DNA of 64,000 nt from Photobacterium alginatilyticum (GTDB lineage Bacteria > Pseudomonadota > Gammaproteobacteria > Enterobacterales > Vibrionaceae): assembly GCF_009910675.1 (NCBI RefSeq), contig NZ_RSEJ01000004.1, positions 62,001-126,000 on the forward strand, read 5' to 3'. Positions 42,811-52,891 of this stretch are shown one piece after another; position 1 is the stretch's first letter; each line of letters opens with the position of its first letter. The position numbers were made by a program, and so were the translations under genes. The notes under the pieces are model-generated. The model searched no databases and had not been told where the DNA came from. It saw nothing but the letters and a program-made list of their open reading frames with translations.

Positions 42811-43560
42811 GTGAAGGTACTGGTAGCAATAAAGCGAGTGATTGATCCTTACGTCAAAGTAAGGGTGAAAAATGATGGCTCCGGCGTTGAAACCAATAAC
42901 GTCAAGATGGCTATGAACCCTTTTTGTGAAATTGCGGTGGAAGAGGCTGTCAGACTCAAAGAAGCCGGCACGGTTGATGAAGTTGTTGTGGTTTCAGTCG
43001 GTGAAACAAGCTGTCAGGAACAACTCAGAACAGCATTGGCACTGGGTGCTGATCGCGCTATTCACATTAAAGCAGAAGCTGGCCTTGAACCTTTAACGGT
43101 AGCCAAAGTGCTCCAGTCGGTGATGGAAAAAGAGCAACCGGGGCTCGTTCTGATGGGCAAGCAATCCATCGATTCGGATAATAACCAGGTTGCCCAGATG
43201 CTATCTGCACTGACCCGGTGCCCGCAAGGCACTTTTGCCTCTCATGTTGTCATCGATGGTGACACTGTCACTGTAACCCGTGAAGTTGATGGCGGCCTGG
43301 AGACACTTCAGTTGATGCTTCCAGCCATTATCAGTACCGATTTGCGGTTAAATGAACCCCGATACGCATCGTTACCAAATATCATGAAGGCCAAAAAGAA
43401 ACCCATGGAGCAACTAACGCTCGCCGATTTTGGCGTCGATGCTTCTCGGCGCCAGGAAGTGCTGAATGTAGTGCCGCCGCCAGAAAGACAGGGTGGTGTA
43501 CGGGTTGCTTCGGTATCGGAGCTGGTGGATAAGCTGAAAAACGAAGCGAAGGTGATCTAA
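42811..43560 (+). CDS. etfB: Electron transfer flavoprotein, beta subunit
   Basis: The 249-residue subunit binds AMP. Its start is MKVLVAIKRVIDPYVKVRVK, then MNPFCEIAVEEAVRLKEAG, the signature VSVGETSCQEQLRTALALGADRAI, and LMGKQSIDSDNNQVAQMLSA. It starts at GTG after AAGGAAAG. It is coupled to etfA by a shared TAATG. Together with the alpha subunit it receives electrons from acyl-CoA and other dehydrogenases. Confidence 0.97.
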   Translation: MKVLVAIKRVIDPYVKVRVKNDGSGVETNNVKMAMNPFCEIAVEEAVRLKEAGTVDEVVVVSVGETSCQEQLRTALALGADRAIHIKAEAGLEPLTVAKVLQSVMEKEQPGLVLMGKQSIDSDNNQVAQMLSALTRCPQGTFASHVVIDGDTVTVTREVDGGLETLQLMLPAIISTDLRLNEPRYASLPNIMKAKKKPMEQLTLADFGVDASRRQEVLNVVPPPERQGGVRVASVSELVDKLKNEAKVI

Positions 43561-44495
43561 TGGCTACGTTAATCATTGCAGAACATAATAACCTGTCTCT
43601 CTCGCCAGATACCCAGAAAGCGATTAATGCGGCGATGGCGTTATCACCTTCAGTATCGGTGCTGGTTGCAGGTGATAATTGCCGCAGTGTGGCAGATGAG
43701 GCCAGCAAGATAGCAGGTGTCGAGCAGGTTTTACTGGCAAACAATACTGTTTATGAGCACCAGCTTGCCGAAAACCTATCCGCCTTGATAGCTGAAGTTG
43801 CTGCTCAGCAATATACCCATATTCTTGCGCCGTCTACGACGTTTGGTAAAAACCTGATGCCGCGAGTAGCTGCCTTGCTTGATGTCGGACAGCTATCCGA
43901 TGTTATTCAGATCAAAAGCGAAGATACAGTGGTTCGTCCTATATATGCTGGTAATGCTCTGGCCGAAGTAAGATCCAATGATCCTATCAAGGTGATCACC
44001 ATTCGCAGTGCCGCATTTGATCTTGCAGAAATTCAACCGGAACAATCTGCTCCGGTGTCTGAACTCGATATTGTCATCGCCAATGACATGGCGAAGTTTG
44101 TTAGCAGACAGGCGGTGGAGAGTGAGCGTCCGGAATTGGCCGCGGCGCGGGTGGTGGTATCCGGTGGACGGGGGCTCGGAAACAGCGAAAGCTTTGCCCT
44201 GGTTGAAAAGCTGGCAGATAAATTAGGCGGGGCAATCGGTGCTTCGCGTGCAGCGGTCGATGCCGGTTTTGTCTCCAATGATCTGCAAGTTGGCCAGACG
44301 GGAAAGATTGTCGCTCCTGAGTTGTACATTGCCGTGGGCATTTCCGGTGCCATACAACACCTCGCCGGAATGAAAGATTCGAAGGTGATAGTCGCGATCA
44401 ACAACGACCCGGATGCCCCGATTTTTCAAATCGCCGATTACGGCTTGGTCGGCGATCTGTTCGAGTTGCTTCCGGAGCTCATTGAGTCACTTTGA
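43560..44495 (+). CDS. etfA: Electron transfer flavoprotein, alpha subunit
   Basis: The 311-residue FAD-binding subunit has an N-terminal alpha/beta domain (~1-180) and the C-terminal FAD domain with [48 protein letters not shown] and [35 protein letters not shown]. Start overlaps the etfB stop (TAATG). It functions with EtfB and ETF-QO. The convergent LysR gene begins 24 bases later, and no terminator is seen. Confidence 0.97.
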   Translation: MATLIIAEHNNLSLSPDTQKAINAAMALSPSVSVLVAGDNCRSVADEASKIAGVEQVLLANNTVYEHQLAENLSALIAEVAAQQYTHILAPSTTFGKNLMPRVAALLDVGQLSDVIQIKSEDTVVRPIYAGNALAEVRSNDPIKVITIRSAAFDLAEIQPEQSAPVSELDIVIANDMAKFVSRQAVESERPELAAARVVVSGGRGLGNSESFALVEKLADKLGGAIGASRAAVDAGFVSNDLQVGQTGKIVAPELYIAVGISGAIQHLAGMKDSKVIVAINNDPDAPIFQIADYGLVGDLFELLPELIESL

Positions 44496-44518
44496 CAGCC
44501 GTATGTTGTTTATGAGCA

Positions 44519-45484
44519 TTAGCTGCCATTTTCGATAATCTGCCAACCGTGGTTTGTCGCCATCTCAAATAGTTGAGCTTGTTCGGTGGCCTGCTGGTTT
44601 GTCAGCCAGGTCACAAAATGGGTGACCGCGTCACTTTTTGTCTGGCAGTGGTAATAATATTGCCACGGTCCGTCTATGATGGTGGCCGACTGCGGCAACT
44701 GTAAGTATCCTTGTTTAAGTTCATGGACCACCAGCATAAGGTCGGTGATCGTGACGCCCTGTCCGGCAAAGCAAGATGTCAATGCCATGTCTAACGTATC
44801 AAAGGTCAAACCTGAGTTGTTCATCAGATGGGATTTTTGATTGCGTTTCAGCCATACACGCCAGTCTGTTCTGTCTGCCGTCGGATGAAGGCGCTGGTAA
44901 GTCAGCAGTGTATCAATGTCGACAGGCTGTTCGGTTTTGGTCAGCAGCTCCGAATAGACAGGGGCCAGGTATTCCTTTCTGAGAAAATTCTTTTGATACG
45001 GGTTCTTTGATTCCTTCTGCATACCGTAGATAGCGACATCATAATCATCGTCATCAAGCCTGAGTTCTTCGCTGGTATGCCCCATGGTTGATGTCAGAGC
45101 AATATCTAATGTTGGGTAGTGTTCCTTAAAGGAATGTAAACGCGGGATAAGCCAACGTACGGCAAAACTCATCGCGACCTTGACTCGCAGCGGTTCGTTT
45201 TCCTTGCTTTTAAGCTGTCGAAGAGCGCTGTTGAGTTCGCTATATTGGCGGGTTAATAACAGCGCCACTTCCTTTCCTTCGTCTGTCAGGGTAAGCGCAC
45301 GATGTCGGCGAATAAATAGTGAAAAACCAAAGTGTTCCTCCAACTGACGTATCTGCCGGCTGACCGCACTCTGGGTCACACTCAGTTCTGAGGCGGCGAG
45401 TGTAAAGCTAAGATGTCTCGCAGCAGCTTCAAATACCCTTAATCCATTGAGAGATGGTGGAAGTAGTGTGTGTCTTTTTTTCAT
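44519..45484 (-). CDS. LysR-family regulator (GcvA-like)
   Basis: The 321-residue protein has an N-terminal HTH (GLRVFEAAARHLSFTLAASELSVTQSAVSRQIR, then FSLFIRRHRALTLTDEG) and a C-terminal effector domain of the GcvA/AmpR type (VAMSFAVRWLIPRL, YDVAIYG). It is divergent, with 153 bases between, from the MATE transporter at 45638, which it may regulate. Its 3' end is close to etfA but on the opposite strand. Confidence 0.87.
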   Translation of the reverse strand: MKKRHTLLPPSLNGLRVFEAAARHLSFTLAASELSVTQSAVSRQIRQLEEHFGFSLFIRRHRALTLTDEGKEVALLLTRQYSELNSALRQLKSKENEPLRVKVAMSFAVRWLIPRLHSFKEHYPTLDIALTSTMGHTSEELRLDDDDYDVAIYGMQKESKNPYQKNFLRKEYLAPVYSELLTKTEQPVDIDTLLTYQRLHPTADRTDWRVWLKRNQKSHLMNNSGLTFDTLDMALTSCFAGQGVTITDLMLVVHELKQGYLQLPQSATIIDGPWQYYYHCQTKSDAVTHFVTWLTNQQATEQAQLFEMATNHGWQIIENGS

Positions 45485-45637
45485 CAGTCAGAAAATCTTT
45501 GCATGAGTTTTATGAATGCTAAAGTGCCATAAAAGTCGTTTGAAACTCAACGGTAATATTCATAAATTGTCGAGATATATCCAATCTCGCCTCAAGATGC
45601 TCGTTTCAGCGGGATGGGTATAACAAAAGGGGATTTT

Positions 45638-47053
45638 ATGAAGAAACTGGTTAGCCTGGCTGTACCGCTCATCATTTCACAGCTGGTTGCCCAATTGTTG
45701 GTTTTTACCGATGTCTGGATGATGGCTCAGCTCAGTATTATGGCGATTGCCGGCGGTGGCCTTGGGGCTACGGTCTACTCAATTGTATTTATTATTGCCG
45801 GTAGCACAGTGGGGTGCGTAGCAAACTTGATTGCCATTGCCTACGGTAAGCGACTGAGACAACCGGAAGTCGGCGATGCAGAAGTGCGCTCTTCCCTTAA
45901 AGGCGGTCTGTTGCTGGCCTTGATCCTGACTGTAGCCTTACAGCCGGTATTTTTCATGATGCATGATCTTCTGGTGATGGCGAAACAGGATCCGCAGGCC
46001 GTTGCTTTGGGAATGGATTACCTTGATGCTCTGAAATGGTCGATGCTGCCCACACTGGTTTTGCTGGTATTGCGTAGTCTGGTAAGTGCCTTTGGCGATA
46101 CGCGGTCGGTAATGATTATGTCGGTGGCGACCGTTGTGCTTAATGTGCCGCTCAGTTATTTGTTTGCCTTCCACTGGGAAATGGGATTGGCTGGTTTGGG
46201 TTACGGCACCTCGTTGGCCGCCTTTATCATCATGCTGGGTTACGGTTACTGGGTGTTCAGTCACTCTAAGTACAGCAACTATAATCCGTTGCACAAGCTG
46301 CATGAATACCGCCTTGGTACTATGGTACCGCTGCTGGGAATTGGTGTGCCGATCATGATCGCGACTATGCTTGAGCATGCTTTATTCTCGGGGGCTGCTT
46401 TGTTGGCAGGTACATTGGGGGCTGTCTCTCTGGCTATACACCAAATTGCGCTGCAATGCCTGAACCTGTCATGGAACATTGCGTTCGGTCTTTCTCAGGC
46501 CGCTTCAATTCTGGTTAGCCAGCATGTCGGTAGCAAGGAGCCGTCGCTGGTTCGTCGATATGCGTTGCTGGGTTTGTTTACGGTAACGGCAACCAGTGCA
46601 GTGATTGGCGTGCTGGTTAGCGTGTGGCCAGAGTTCCTGACTCAGGTGTTTAGTGTTGAAGGTGACGAGCTGGCTACAGAGTTGGTAGCGGCATTACCGG
46701 GCGTGATGATTATGGTAGCACTGTGCTTTGTAGTAGATGCCTGGCAATTGGCTGCAATCAGTATTTTGCGCGGAATGAAAGTGGTGATCGGTCCGACAAT
46801 TTCGACAGTTATTGGCTATTGGTTCATTGGTTTGCCAGCGGCGTGGTTGTTAATGAAGCAAATGGGGCTGGAAGGTGTCTGGGCCGGTTTGGGGATCGGG
46901 CTGGCAGCAACAGGGATCATGCTGGTGATACTTCTGTTCAGGCATTTAACTCACTTCGAACGTCTGGTCAGGAAAGAGCAGCAGGCACATGGCATTGTTG
47001 AAAAAGAAAACGGCGAGGCCGTTGCTTCCGGACAGTCGGCGTTACTGACTTAA
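45638..47053 (+). CDS. MATE-family efflux transporter (second copy)
   Basis: The ~471-residue protein has 12 helices in two MatE halves: LAVPLIISQLVAQLLVFTDVWMM, then AFGDTRSVMIMSVATVVLNVPLSYLF, and in the second half AIHQIALQCLNLSWNIAFGLSQAASILVSQHVGS. AAGGGG precedes the ATG at 45638 (the frame extends to 45614). It is a different branch from the transporter at 32831 and is paired with a LysR instead of an AraC regulator. It likely exports toxic organic cations. Confidence 0.9.
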   Translation: MKKLVSLAVPLIISQLVAQLLVFTDVWMMAQLSIMAIAGGGLGATVYSIVFIIAGSTVGCVANLIAIAYGKRLRQPEVGDAEVRSSLKGGLLLALILTVALQPVFFMMHDLLVMAKQDPQAVALGMDYLDALKWSMLPTLVLLVLRSLVSAFGDTRSVMIMSVATVVLNVPLSYLFAFHWEMGLAGLGYGTSLAAFIIMLGYGYWVFSHSKYSNYNPLHKLHEYRLGTMVPLLGIGVPIMIATMLEHALFSGAALLAGTLGAVSLAIHQIALQCLNLSWNIAFGLSQAASILVSQHVGSKEPSLVRRYALLGLFTVTATSAVIGVLVSVWPEFLTQVFSVEGDELATELVAALPGVMIMVALCFVVDAWQLAAISILRGMKVVIGPTISTVIGYWFIGLPAAWLLMKQMGLEGVWAGLGIGLAATGIMLVILLFRHLTHFERLVRKEQQAHGIVEKENGEAVASGQSALLT

Positions 47054-47085
47054 TTTCACGATAAGCTGTTATAAGCAATCAAGAA

Positions 47086-47114
47086 AAAGCCGGAATCATT
47101 TCCGGCTTTCTTTT
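47086..47114. terminator. Bidirectional intrinsic terminator
   Basis: Stem AAAGCCGGAA/TTCCGGCTTT with a 4-base loop is followed by CTTTT, between the MATE gene and the SPOR lipoprotein gene. Confidence 0.9.
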
Positions 47115-47158
47115 GCGCAAAGTATATCGGCGCGAGATGCAGAGATAGCTATTTTTGC

Positions 47159-47563
47159 TTAGCGCATCCGAAATACATCGGTTTGTTTGTCGTTTTGTAC
47201 TTCAGCAAAGCTGCGCACGAAAGGGCCTTGTTGGCGTATTTGCGGTGGCAGGCTGTCAATGACTCGTTTGGCCTCATCTTTAGTGGCAAAGTCACCGTAT
47301 ATCACGGCGTACCAGCGATTGCCCAAACTGTGCTTCCAGTTTACCCATATAGGATCCTGGCCTTTGATCTCGCGAATATAGTTTCGGATATCGCGCTCTT
47401 CACTAAGTGCCAGTACCTGAATAGTAAAACGGTTAGGATCCAGGTGACCATAAGCCTCCTGCGTAGTCATTGCCCCGACACACTGACTTTCAGTGTGTGT
47501 CGTCTGTGTGGTCGAACAGCCCGCAATAAATAGTAGCGCCACTAACGCAACAATCTTATGCAT
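47159..47563 (-). CDS. SPOR-domain lipoprotein
   Basis: The 134-residue lipoprotein (lipobox FIAGC, Cys16) has a C-terminal SPOR-like domain (~47-122): RFTIQVLALSEERDIRNYI, then WYAVIYGDFATKDEAKRVIDSL, the strand-helix pattern of septal-peptidoglycan-binding SPOR domains. Such proteins are targeted to the division site by denuded glycans. The neighbouring genes are not divisome genes. Confidence 0.87.
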   Translation of the reverse strand: MHKIVALVALLFIAGCSTTQTTHTESQCVGAMTTQEAYGHLDPNRFTIQVLALSEERDIRNYIREIKGQDPIWVNWKHSLGNRWYAVIYGDFATKDEAKRVIDSLPPQIRQQGPFVRSFAEVQNDKQTDVFRMR

Positions 47564-47637
47564 CCAATGTCTCCTATAGCTTTCATATTCATCAGATATC
47601 TTTTCTAGGCGGCAAGTTTATCAAGAAGGTAAATAAT

Positions 47638-47685
47638 TGACGCATAAAACTAAACCTTGCGGTTTGTTTGCTGTTTTTTGCGTCA
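47638..47685. repeat. Nested inverted repeat upstream of SPOR lipoprotein gene
   Basis: TGACGCA (47638-47644) pairs with TGCGTCA (47679-47685), and AAACC/GGTTT forms an inner stem around TTGC. Role unknown; it lies in the 263-base divergent region before umuD. Confidence 0.55.
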
Positions 47686-47791
47686 TATCGAGTACGAAAA
47701 CTCATCAATTTCCGGCACTTGCCTAAATACTGTACATCCATCCAGAAAATACACAGCGTAATAGTGACTATTCTATCCAGTCTCGATTAGA

Positions 47792-47807
47792 CTGTATATA
47801 CATACAG
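47792..47807 (+). promoter_or_regulatory. LexA-binding SOS box of umuDC
   Basis: CTGTATATACATACAG is the LexA consensus (CTG-N10-CAG) with a near-perfect alternating AT core, 20 bases before the umuD ATG. It places umuDC under SOS control. Confidence 0.95.
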
Positions 47808-47826
47808 TATTATTAGTGAGTGAAAT

Positions 47827-48210
47827 ATGGCGGTCTTACCTGTTTTTTTAGAGTCGGTAAAATGCGGATTTCCGTCTCCGGCAGACGGACATCAGGAAGA
47901 TCTGGATTTGGATGATTATCTGATCCGTAATCCTAATGCGACCTTCTTTCTTCGTGCTTCCGGTGACTCCATGGTGGGTGCCGGTATCTATGATGGTGAT
48001 TTACTGGTTGTCGATCGGGCCGAGACCGTGGTTCCTGGCCGAATTGTGATTGCCCGCATTTATGACGAGTTTACCTGTAAGCGTGTCGTACGCCATGACA
48101 ATAACTGGTGGCTAAAGGCGGAAAATGCCAACTATAAGCCATTCCCCATGCCGGAAGACTCTGAGATCTTTGGGGTTGTTACCCGCAATATCCATAACTT
48201 GATGGATTAA
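47827..48210 (+). CDS. umuD: UmuD-type SOS mutagenesis protein
   Basis: The 127-residue protein has the self-cleavage bond Cys-Gly in SVKCGF (C13-G14), the nucleophilic serine in RASGDSMVGAG (Ser48), and the general-base lysine in EFTCKRV (Lys85), matching the LexA/UmuD peptidase fold. RecA-stimulated cleavage yields UmuD', the polymerase V subunit. It is shorter at the N-terminus than the E. coli protein. It is directly upstream of umuC, 5 bases apart, behind a LexA box. Confidence 0.95.
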   Translation: MAVLPVFLESVKCGFPSPADGHQEDLDLDDYLIRNPNATFFLRASGDSMVGAGIYDGDLLVVDRAETVVPGRIVIARIYDEFTCKRVVRHDNNWWLKAENANYKPFPMPEDSEIFGVVTRNIHNLMD

Positions 48211-48215
48211 CAACA

Positions 48216-49520
48216 ATGGCTAAAGACTTTGAGGGTTACCAGAATCAGGTATGGGCGCTGGTCGACGCAAAGAGCTTCTATAGCAGCTGTGAGCAACTCT
48301 TTGACCCTTCTCTCACCAATAAACCCGTGGTGGTGTTATCGAATAATGACGGTTGCTGTGTTGCCTTGTCCGCGCAAGCGAAGGCGCTGGGTATTAAGCG
48401 AGGGGCGCCCTGGTTTAAGATTGAACGAGAGGCTCGAAAGCTGGGCGTTCAGGTCAGAAGTTCGAACTATACCCTGTATGCAGATATGAGCCGCCGTTTT
48501 ATCGAGGAGCTCTATCAGTTCTCTCCCTACGTTGAGCAGTATTCCATTGACGAAGCTTTTGTTCGCCTGGACGGTATGGAGCATCACGGTTTAACCGGCT
48601 ATGGAAAGAAGTTGCGGGATACCATTCAGACAAATATTGGTTTGCCGGTACGTGTTGGCATCGGGGCTACCCCCACGTTGGCTAAGTTAGGCAATGAGGC
48701 AGCCAAGCGATACGAAGACCGTGTTAATGGCGTGATTGAGATTGATAGCGACTATAAGCGCCGTTGGTTGCTGGAGCGAACCGATATTCAGTCTGTTTGG
48801 GGGATTGGCGCCAAAACAGCAACAAGGTTGCGCACTACGGGGATTGATAATGCGCTGCAGTTGGCAGAGAAAAATTCGGCCGATATGCGTCGGTTATGGA
48901 ATGTTGGTTTGGCCCGTACAGTACTTGAATTGCAGGGAATTGCCTGCATTGCTCCCGGTGACATTGATGAAAAAAGAAAGCAGATATTATCCAGCCGAAG
49001 CTTTGGTGTCGGTATTAGCAAGCTCGATGAGCTGAAAGCGGCCTTGGCTTTTCATTGCCAGCGAGCAGGGGAGAAATTGCGAAAACAGGGCAGCCAGGCA
49101 AGTGTTGTCAGTGTTTTCTTGCGGACAAATCGCTATAAGAACCTCCCTCAGCACAATAAAACCTGTGTTCGAACACTGGCATGCCCGAGTCAGGATTCCT
49201 ATAAGTTTTTGGCATCGGCATTAGAACAGCTGGATTGTGTGTATAAGCCGGGATTTGAATACCAGAAAATAGGGGTGATCCTGGATGACCTGACTGATGC
49301 CCAAAATGATAACTTTCAGCTCGATATGTTTGATACCAGTGCACTGGAAGAAATGAAACGGCGGGATTTGATGGCCATTACGGATAGGGTGAATGCCCGG
49401 TTTAAGAACGGTATCAAACCAGCTTCGGTAATTGGCTCGACTAACTGGCATATGCGCCAGGCGTTTCGGTCTAACCGCTGGACTACACGTTTGAATGAAC
49501 TGCAAATAGCCAAGTGCTGA
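48216..49520 (+). CDS. umuC: Translesion DNA polymerase V catalytic subunit
   Basis: The 434-residue Y-family polymerase has the catalytic acids in VDAKSFYSSCE (near residue 17) and YSIDEAFVRLDG (Asp-Glu), SNNDGCCVALS, and the HhH region IQSVWGIGAKTATRL. The C-terminal DUF4113-type tail is present (~370-430, ALEEMKRRDLMAITDRVNARFKNG). With UmuD'2 and RecA it performs error-prone lesion bypass. It is chromosomal and shares the umuD LexA box. Confidence 0.96.
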   Translation: MAKDFEGYQNQVWALVDAKSFYSSCEQLFDPSLTNKPVVVLSNNDGCCVALSAQAKALGIKRGAPWFKIEREARKLGVQVRSSNYTLYADMSRRFIEELYQFSPYVEQYSIDEAFVRLDGMEHHGLTGYGKKLRDTIQTNIGLPVRVGIGATPTLAKLGNEAAKRYEDRVNGVIEIDSDYKRRWLLERTDIQSVWGIGAKTATRLRTTGIDNALQLAEKNSADMRRLWNVGLARTVLELQGIACIAPGDIDEKRKQILSSRSFGVGISKLDELKAALAFHCQRAGEKLRKQGSQASVVSVFLRTNRYKNLPQHNKTCVRTLACPSQDSYKFLASALEQLDCVYKPGFEYQKIGVILDDLTDAQNDNFQLDMFDTSALEEMKRRDLMAITDRVNARFKNGIKPASVIGSTNWHMRQAFRSNRWTTRLNELQIAKC

Positions 49521-49703
49521 AGGCAGAGTTGAGAACCGTTAAGTGACCAACTCATTCAAATGGAAACATTTTCTAGTGCATTCATAGGTATGGCTCTACC
49601 TTGATGAGCTACGCTAATCTCAGTGATATGTTGGCCGAGCGTGGTGAATCTGCAAGGCAAAGGACTCTTTGTATTCAATCGTTGGTTTTTCGGAGCATAG
49701 GCA

Positions 49704-52421
49704 ATGAACAAAGTCATCGATAAAAAGTTAGAGAATAACTGGCACGCAGAGGCCATCAATACCGTGTTGGATACGTTGCATGTAGATGCGGATGGTCTCT
49801 CTCGGGACGAAGCCGCAGCTCGACTCGAAACCTGCGGACCGAATCGCTTACCGGAGCCTGTCAAGCGTAGCTCTATTGTTCGCTTTCTTCGCCATTTTCA
49901 CAATATTCTTATCTATGTGCTCTTAGCTTCAGCAGTTATTACGGCATCGCTGGAGCATATGGTCGATACGTTGGTTATTTTGACAGTGGTTGTCGCCAAC
50001 GCGGCCATCGGCTTCGTGCAGGAAGGCAAAGCTGAGAAGGCGATGGACGCCATCCGCCGGATGCTCGCCCTTAAGGCTTCCGTGGTGCGTGACGGAAACC
50101 GCCGTTTGATTGAAGGTGAAAAACTGGTTCCGGGAGACATCGTTTTGCTGGAGGCCGGGGACAAAGTGCCTGCTGATCTGCGCCTACTTAAAGCGCATGG
50201 CCTTAAGATCCAGGAATCAATCATCACTGGCGAATCTGTACCCGTCGAGAAGAGAACATCGCAAGTGGCCACCGATGCGTCCCTAGGCGATAGAATATGC
50301 ATGGCGTATAGCGGCACGCTGGTAACCAGTGGACTCGGCAGAGGTGTCGTCGTCGCAACGGGCTGTGATACTGAGATTGGCCGCATCAGCGGTATGCTTT
50401 CCACTGTCGAGACACTTACCACTCCGCTTGTGCAGCAGATGGACGTGTTTGCACGGTGGCTCACCGTACTCATCTTGCTTATTGCTACGACACTTCTCGT
50501 ATTCGGGTATTTCGTCCAACATTTCGAGTTCTCCGAAATGTTCATGGCGGTCGTGGGACTGTCAGTCGCCGCCATACCCGAGGGTTTACCCGCTGTCTTG
50601 ACAATTACGTTGGCCGTGGGTGTCCAGGCGATGGCGCGGCGCCGTGCCATTGTCCGGCGCTTGCCCGCCATAGAAACGCTAGGCTCAGTATCGGTGATCT
50701 GCAGCGATAAGACTGGTACCCTGACGCGTAACGAGATGATGGTCGCATCTGTTGTAACGCAGGCGCATATCTTCTCGTTGGAAGGTGCTGGATATGAACC
50801 AAGAGGGGTCATCAAACTCAATGATGCCACCGTAAGCGCGCGCGAACATGTAATTCTCGAAGAAATTGGCCGTTTGGCTGCGTTGTGCAACGATGCATCG
50901 CTGCATGAACGTGACGGTGTGTGGATCGTTGAAGGTGATCCAATGGAGGGCGCCTTACTGGCCTTATCCGGCAAGATCGACATGGATATCAGCGAAGAAC
51001 TTGCGGGATGGACGCGCACGGATGCCATCCCCTTTGATGCCAAGCATCGTTTCATGGCAACTCTCAACCACGACCACGAAAACAACGCGTTCATTTCCGT
51101 CAAAGGCGCCCCAGAGCAGATCCTCTCCATGTGTAACGAGCAGAAAACCGTTTTCGACGGAACCGAACCTCTTGACACTGACTATTGGTATGAGAAAGCG
51201 GAGCGCATTGCCGAACAGGGCCAGCGTGTGCTGGCTTTCGCGGTCAAGCCGGTTCCACCGAAGCATACGGTCCTCGAATTCGTTGATGTCAAGGACGGGT
51301 TAATATTGCTCGGCCTGGTCGGGCTGCTCGATCCTCCGCGCCCAGAGGCTATCGAAGCCGTCGCAGAATGCCAAGGTGCGGGAATACGCGTGAAGATGAT
51401 TACCGGGGATCACAGGGGAACGGCTGCCGCTATCGGCAGGCAAATCGGGCTGCAAAACCCCGACGCGGTGCTGACTGGCTCTGATATTGATGGCATGGAC
51501 GATTCTGCGCTCACCGCCGCCATTCTCGAAACCGATATATTCGCCCGCACAAGTCCCGAACACAAACTCAGGCTGGTTATGGCATTGCAGTTACACGGCT
51601 TGTCCGTCGCCATGACCGGAGACGGGGTAAACGATGCGCCTGCACTCAAACGCGCCGATGTGGGTATTGCAATGGGGATGAAAGGCAGTGAGGCGGCTAA
51701 GGAAGCCTCAGAGTTTGTTCTGGCAGATGACAATTTTGCCTCGATAGTCGCCGCAGTACGCGAGGGGCGAACGGTCTACGACAATATCAAGAAAGTCATC
51801 AGCTGGACTCTACCGACCAATGCAGGCGAAGCTTTGACAATCGTTGTCGCGCTGCTCTTCGGCATGACCTTGCCGATTACCCCAATACAGATCCTCTGGG
51901 TCAACCTGATCACCGCCATCACGTTGGGTATTGCTTTGGCGTTCGAGCCGACGGAGGCGGATACCATGAATCGACCGCCGAGACCAAAGAACGAACCGCT
52001 TCTTACCGGAGAACTGGCATGGCATATCGTGCTGGTGTCGGTGCTCTTTCTTGGTGGCGTATTCGGCATGTTCACCTATGCGGTAGATCGGGGTTATTCG
52101 CTTGAACTAGCACGCACCATCGCACTGAACACGCTGGTTGTTATGGAGATCTTTCATCTGTTCTTTATTCGAAATATCTACGGCACATCGCTCACATGGA
52201 TGGCAGTGCGCGGTACGAAGGTGGTTTGGTCTACGGTCATCGGCGTTTCCGTTGCTCAGTTTGCCATTACCTTCTTACCGCCACTTCAGGAGTTGTTCGG
52301 TACCCGGACTGTGCCTTTTTTCGACGGAGTGCTTATCGTTGGCGTGGGTGTCATGCTGTTCGCGATCATAGAAACCGAAAAGCAGCTTCGTTTGCGTTTG
52401 CATGAATTGCGAGCGATGTGA
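49704..52421 (+). CDS. P-type cation-transporting ATPase
   Basis: The 905-residue P2-type ATPase has the actuator motif ESIITGESVPVEK, membrane motif VAAIPEGLPAVLT, phosphorylation site CSDKTGTLT (Asp335), MTGDGVNDAPALKRADVGIAMG, and a cation-ATPase N-terminal domain. The layout resembles Ca2+/H+-type (PMA1/PMR1-like, type IIA) pumps; the ion is uncertain. Its G+C content is visibly higher than the flanks: bases 51421-51480 have 40 of 60, and 50641-50700 have 36 of 60. The codon use is therefore unlike umuC before it, which suggests acquisition. The 183 bases before it hold no feature. Confidence 0.92.
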   Translation: MNKVIDKKLENNWHAEAINTVLDTLHVDADGLSRDEAAARLETCGPNRLPEPVKRSSIVRFLRHFHNILIYVLLASAVITASLEHMVDTLVILTVVVANAAIGFVQEGKAEKAMDAIRRMLALKASVVRDGNRRLIEGEKLVPGDIVLLEAGDKVPADLRLLKAHGLKIQESIITGESVPVEKRTSQVATDASLGDRICMAYSGTLVTSGLGRGVVVATGCDTEIGRISGMLSTVETLTTPLVQQMDVFARWLTVLILLIATTLLVFGYFVQHFEFSEMFMAVVGLSVAAIPEGLPAVLTITLAVGVQAMARRRAIVRRLPAIETLGSVSVICSDKTGTLTRNEMMVASVVTQAHIFSLEGAGYEPRGVIKLNDATVSAREHVILEEIGRLAALCNDASLHERDGVWIVEGDPMEGALLALSGKIDMDISEELAGWTRTDAIPFDAKHRFMATLNHDHENNAFISVKGAPEQILSMCNEQKTVFDGTEPLDTDYWYEKAERIAEQGQRVLAFAVKPVPPKHTVLEFVDVKDGLILLGLVGLLDPPRPEAIEAVAECQGAGIRVKMITGDHRGTAAAIGRQIGLQNPDAVLTGSDIDGMDDSALTAAILETDIFARTSPEHKLRLVMALQLHGLSVAMTGDGVNDAPALKRADVGIAMGMKGSEAAKEASEFVLADDNFASIVAAVREGRTVYDNIKKVISWTLPTNAGEALTIVVALLFGMTLPITPIQILWVNLITAITLGIALAFEPTEADTMNRPPRPKNEPLLTGELAWHIVLVSVLFLGGVFGMFTYAVDRGYSLELARTIALNTLVVMEIFHLFFIRNIYGTSLTWMAVRGTKVVWSTVIGVSVAQFAITFLPPLQELFGTRTVPFFDGVLIVGVGVMLFAIIETEKQLRLRLHELRAM

Positions 52422-52577
52422 GATGAGTGTCATTACATACTTATAATAAAAGCGGTCATATTTTTATTAACTTATAACCATTTTGAATTTTATAGACATA
52501 AAGGGTATTTTTCTTTTCCCCTGAATCTTTCCGATAATGTAGTCAAATAGATATGCCTGAGTAGGAAAGATAAGCTG

Positions 52578-52799
52578 ATGGTCAAATGGATAGGGGGAGT
52601 TCTCGCACTGGTAGGGCTGTCACTAATGACATCGGGACTGGTGAGTGCCTTGATAGACTTGGCGGCTTTTTTGCTTTTGCTGTTTGTGGTCGCGAGAAGG
52701 GCCATGAAGCGGAAGGCAGAATCGGCAGAAAAAGGGTTTTCGGATGATATATCAGGTGTCGAAGCCGAAAGCAAAGAGAGAATAGATATTACGCCGTAG
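52578..52799 (+). CDS. Small membrane protein, 73 residues
   Basis: One long hydrophobic stretch (~5-42) is followed by a basic, charged tail (ARRAMKRKAESAEKGF). AGGAAAG precedes the ATG by nine bases. No family is recognised. It is a small hypothetical inner-membrane protein between the ATPase gene and a convergent transporter gene. Confidence 0.55.
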   Translation: MVKWIGGVLALVGLSLMTSGLVSALIDLAAFLLLLFVVARRAMKRKAESAEKGFSDDISGVEAESKERIDITP

Positions 52800-52836
52800 G
52801 CAGAGTGCTACCTTGAAGTAAACAGTGAAGAATACA

Positions 52837-52877
52837 AAAGAGCGAGTGTCTGCAGGGCAGCAACACTCGCTCTTTTT
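52837..52877. terminator. Bidirectional intrinsic terminator
   Basis: A 13-bp perfect stem AAAGAGCGAGTGT/ACACTCGCTCTTT with a 13-base loop and flanking T/A runs lies between convergent genes. Confidence 0.92.
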
Positions 52878-52891
52878 GTTGACAGTATTCG

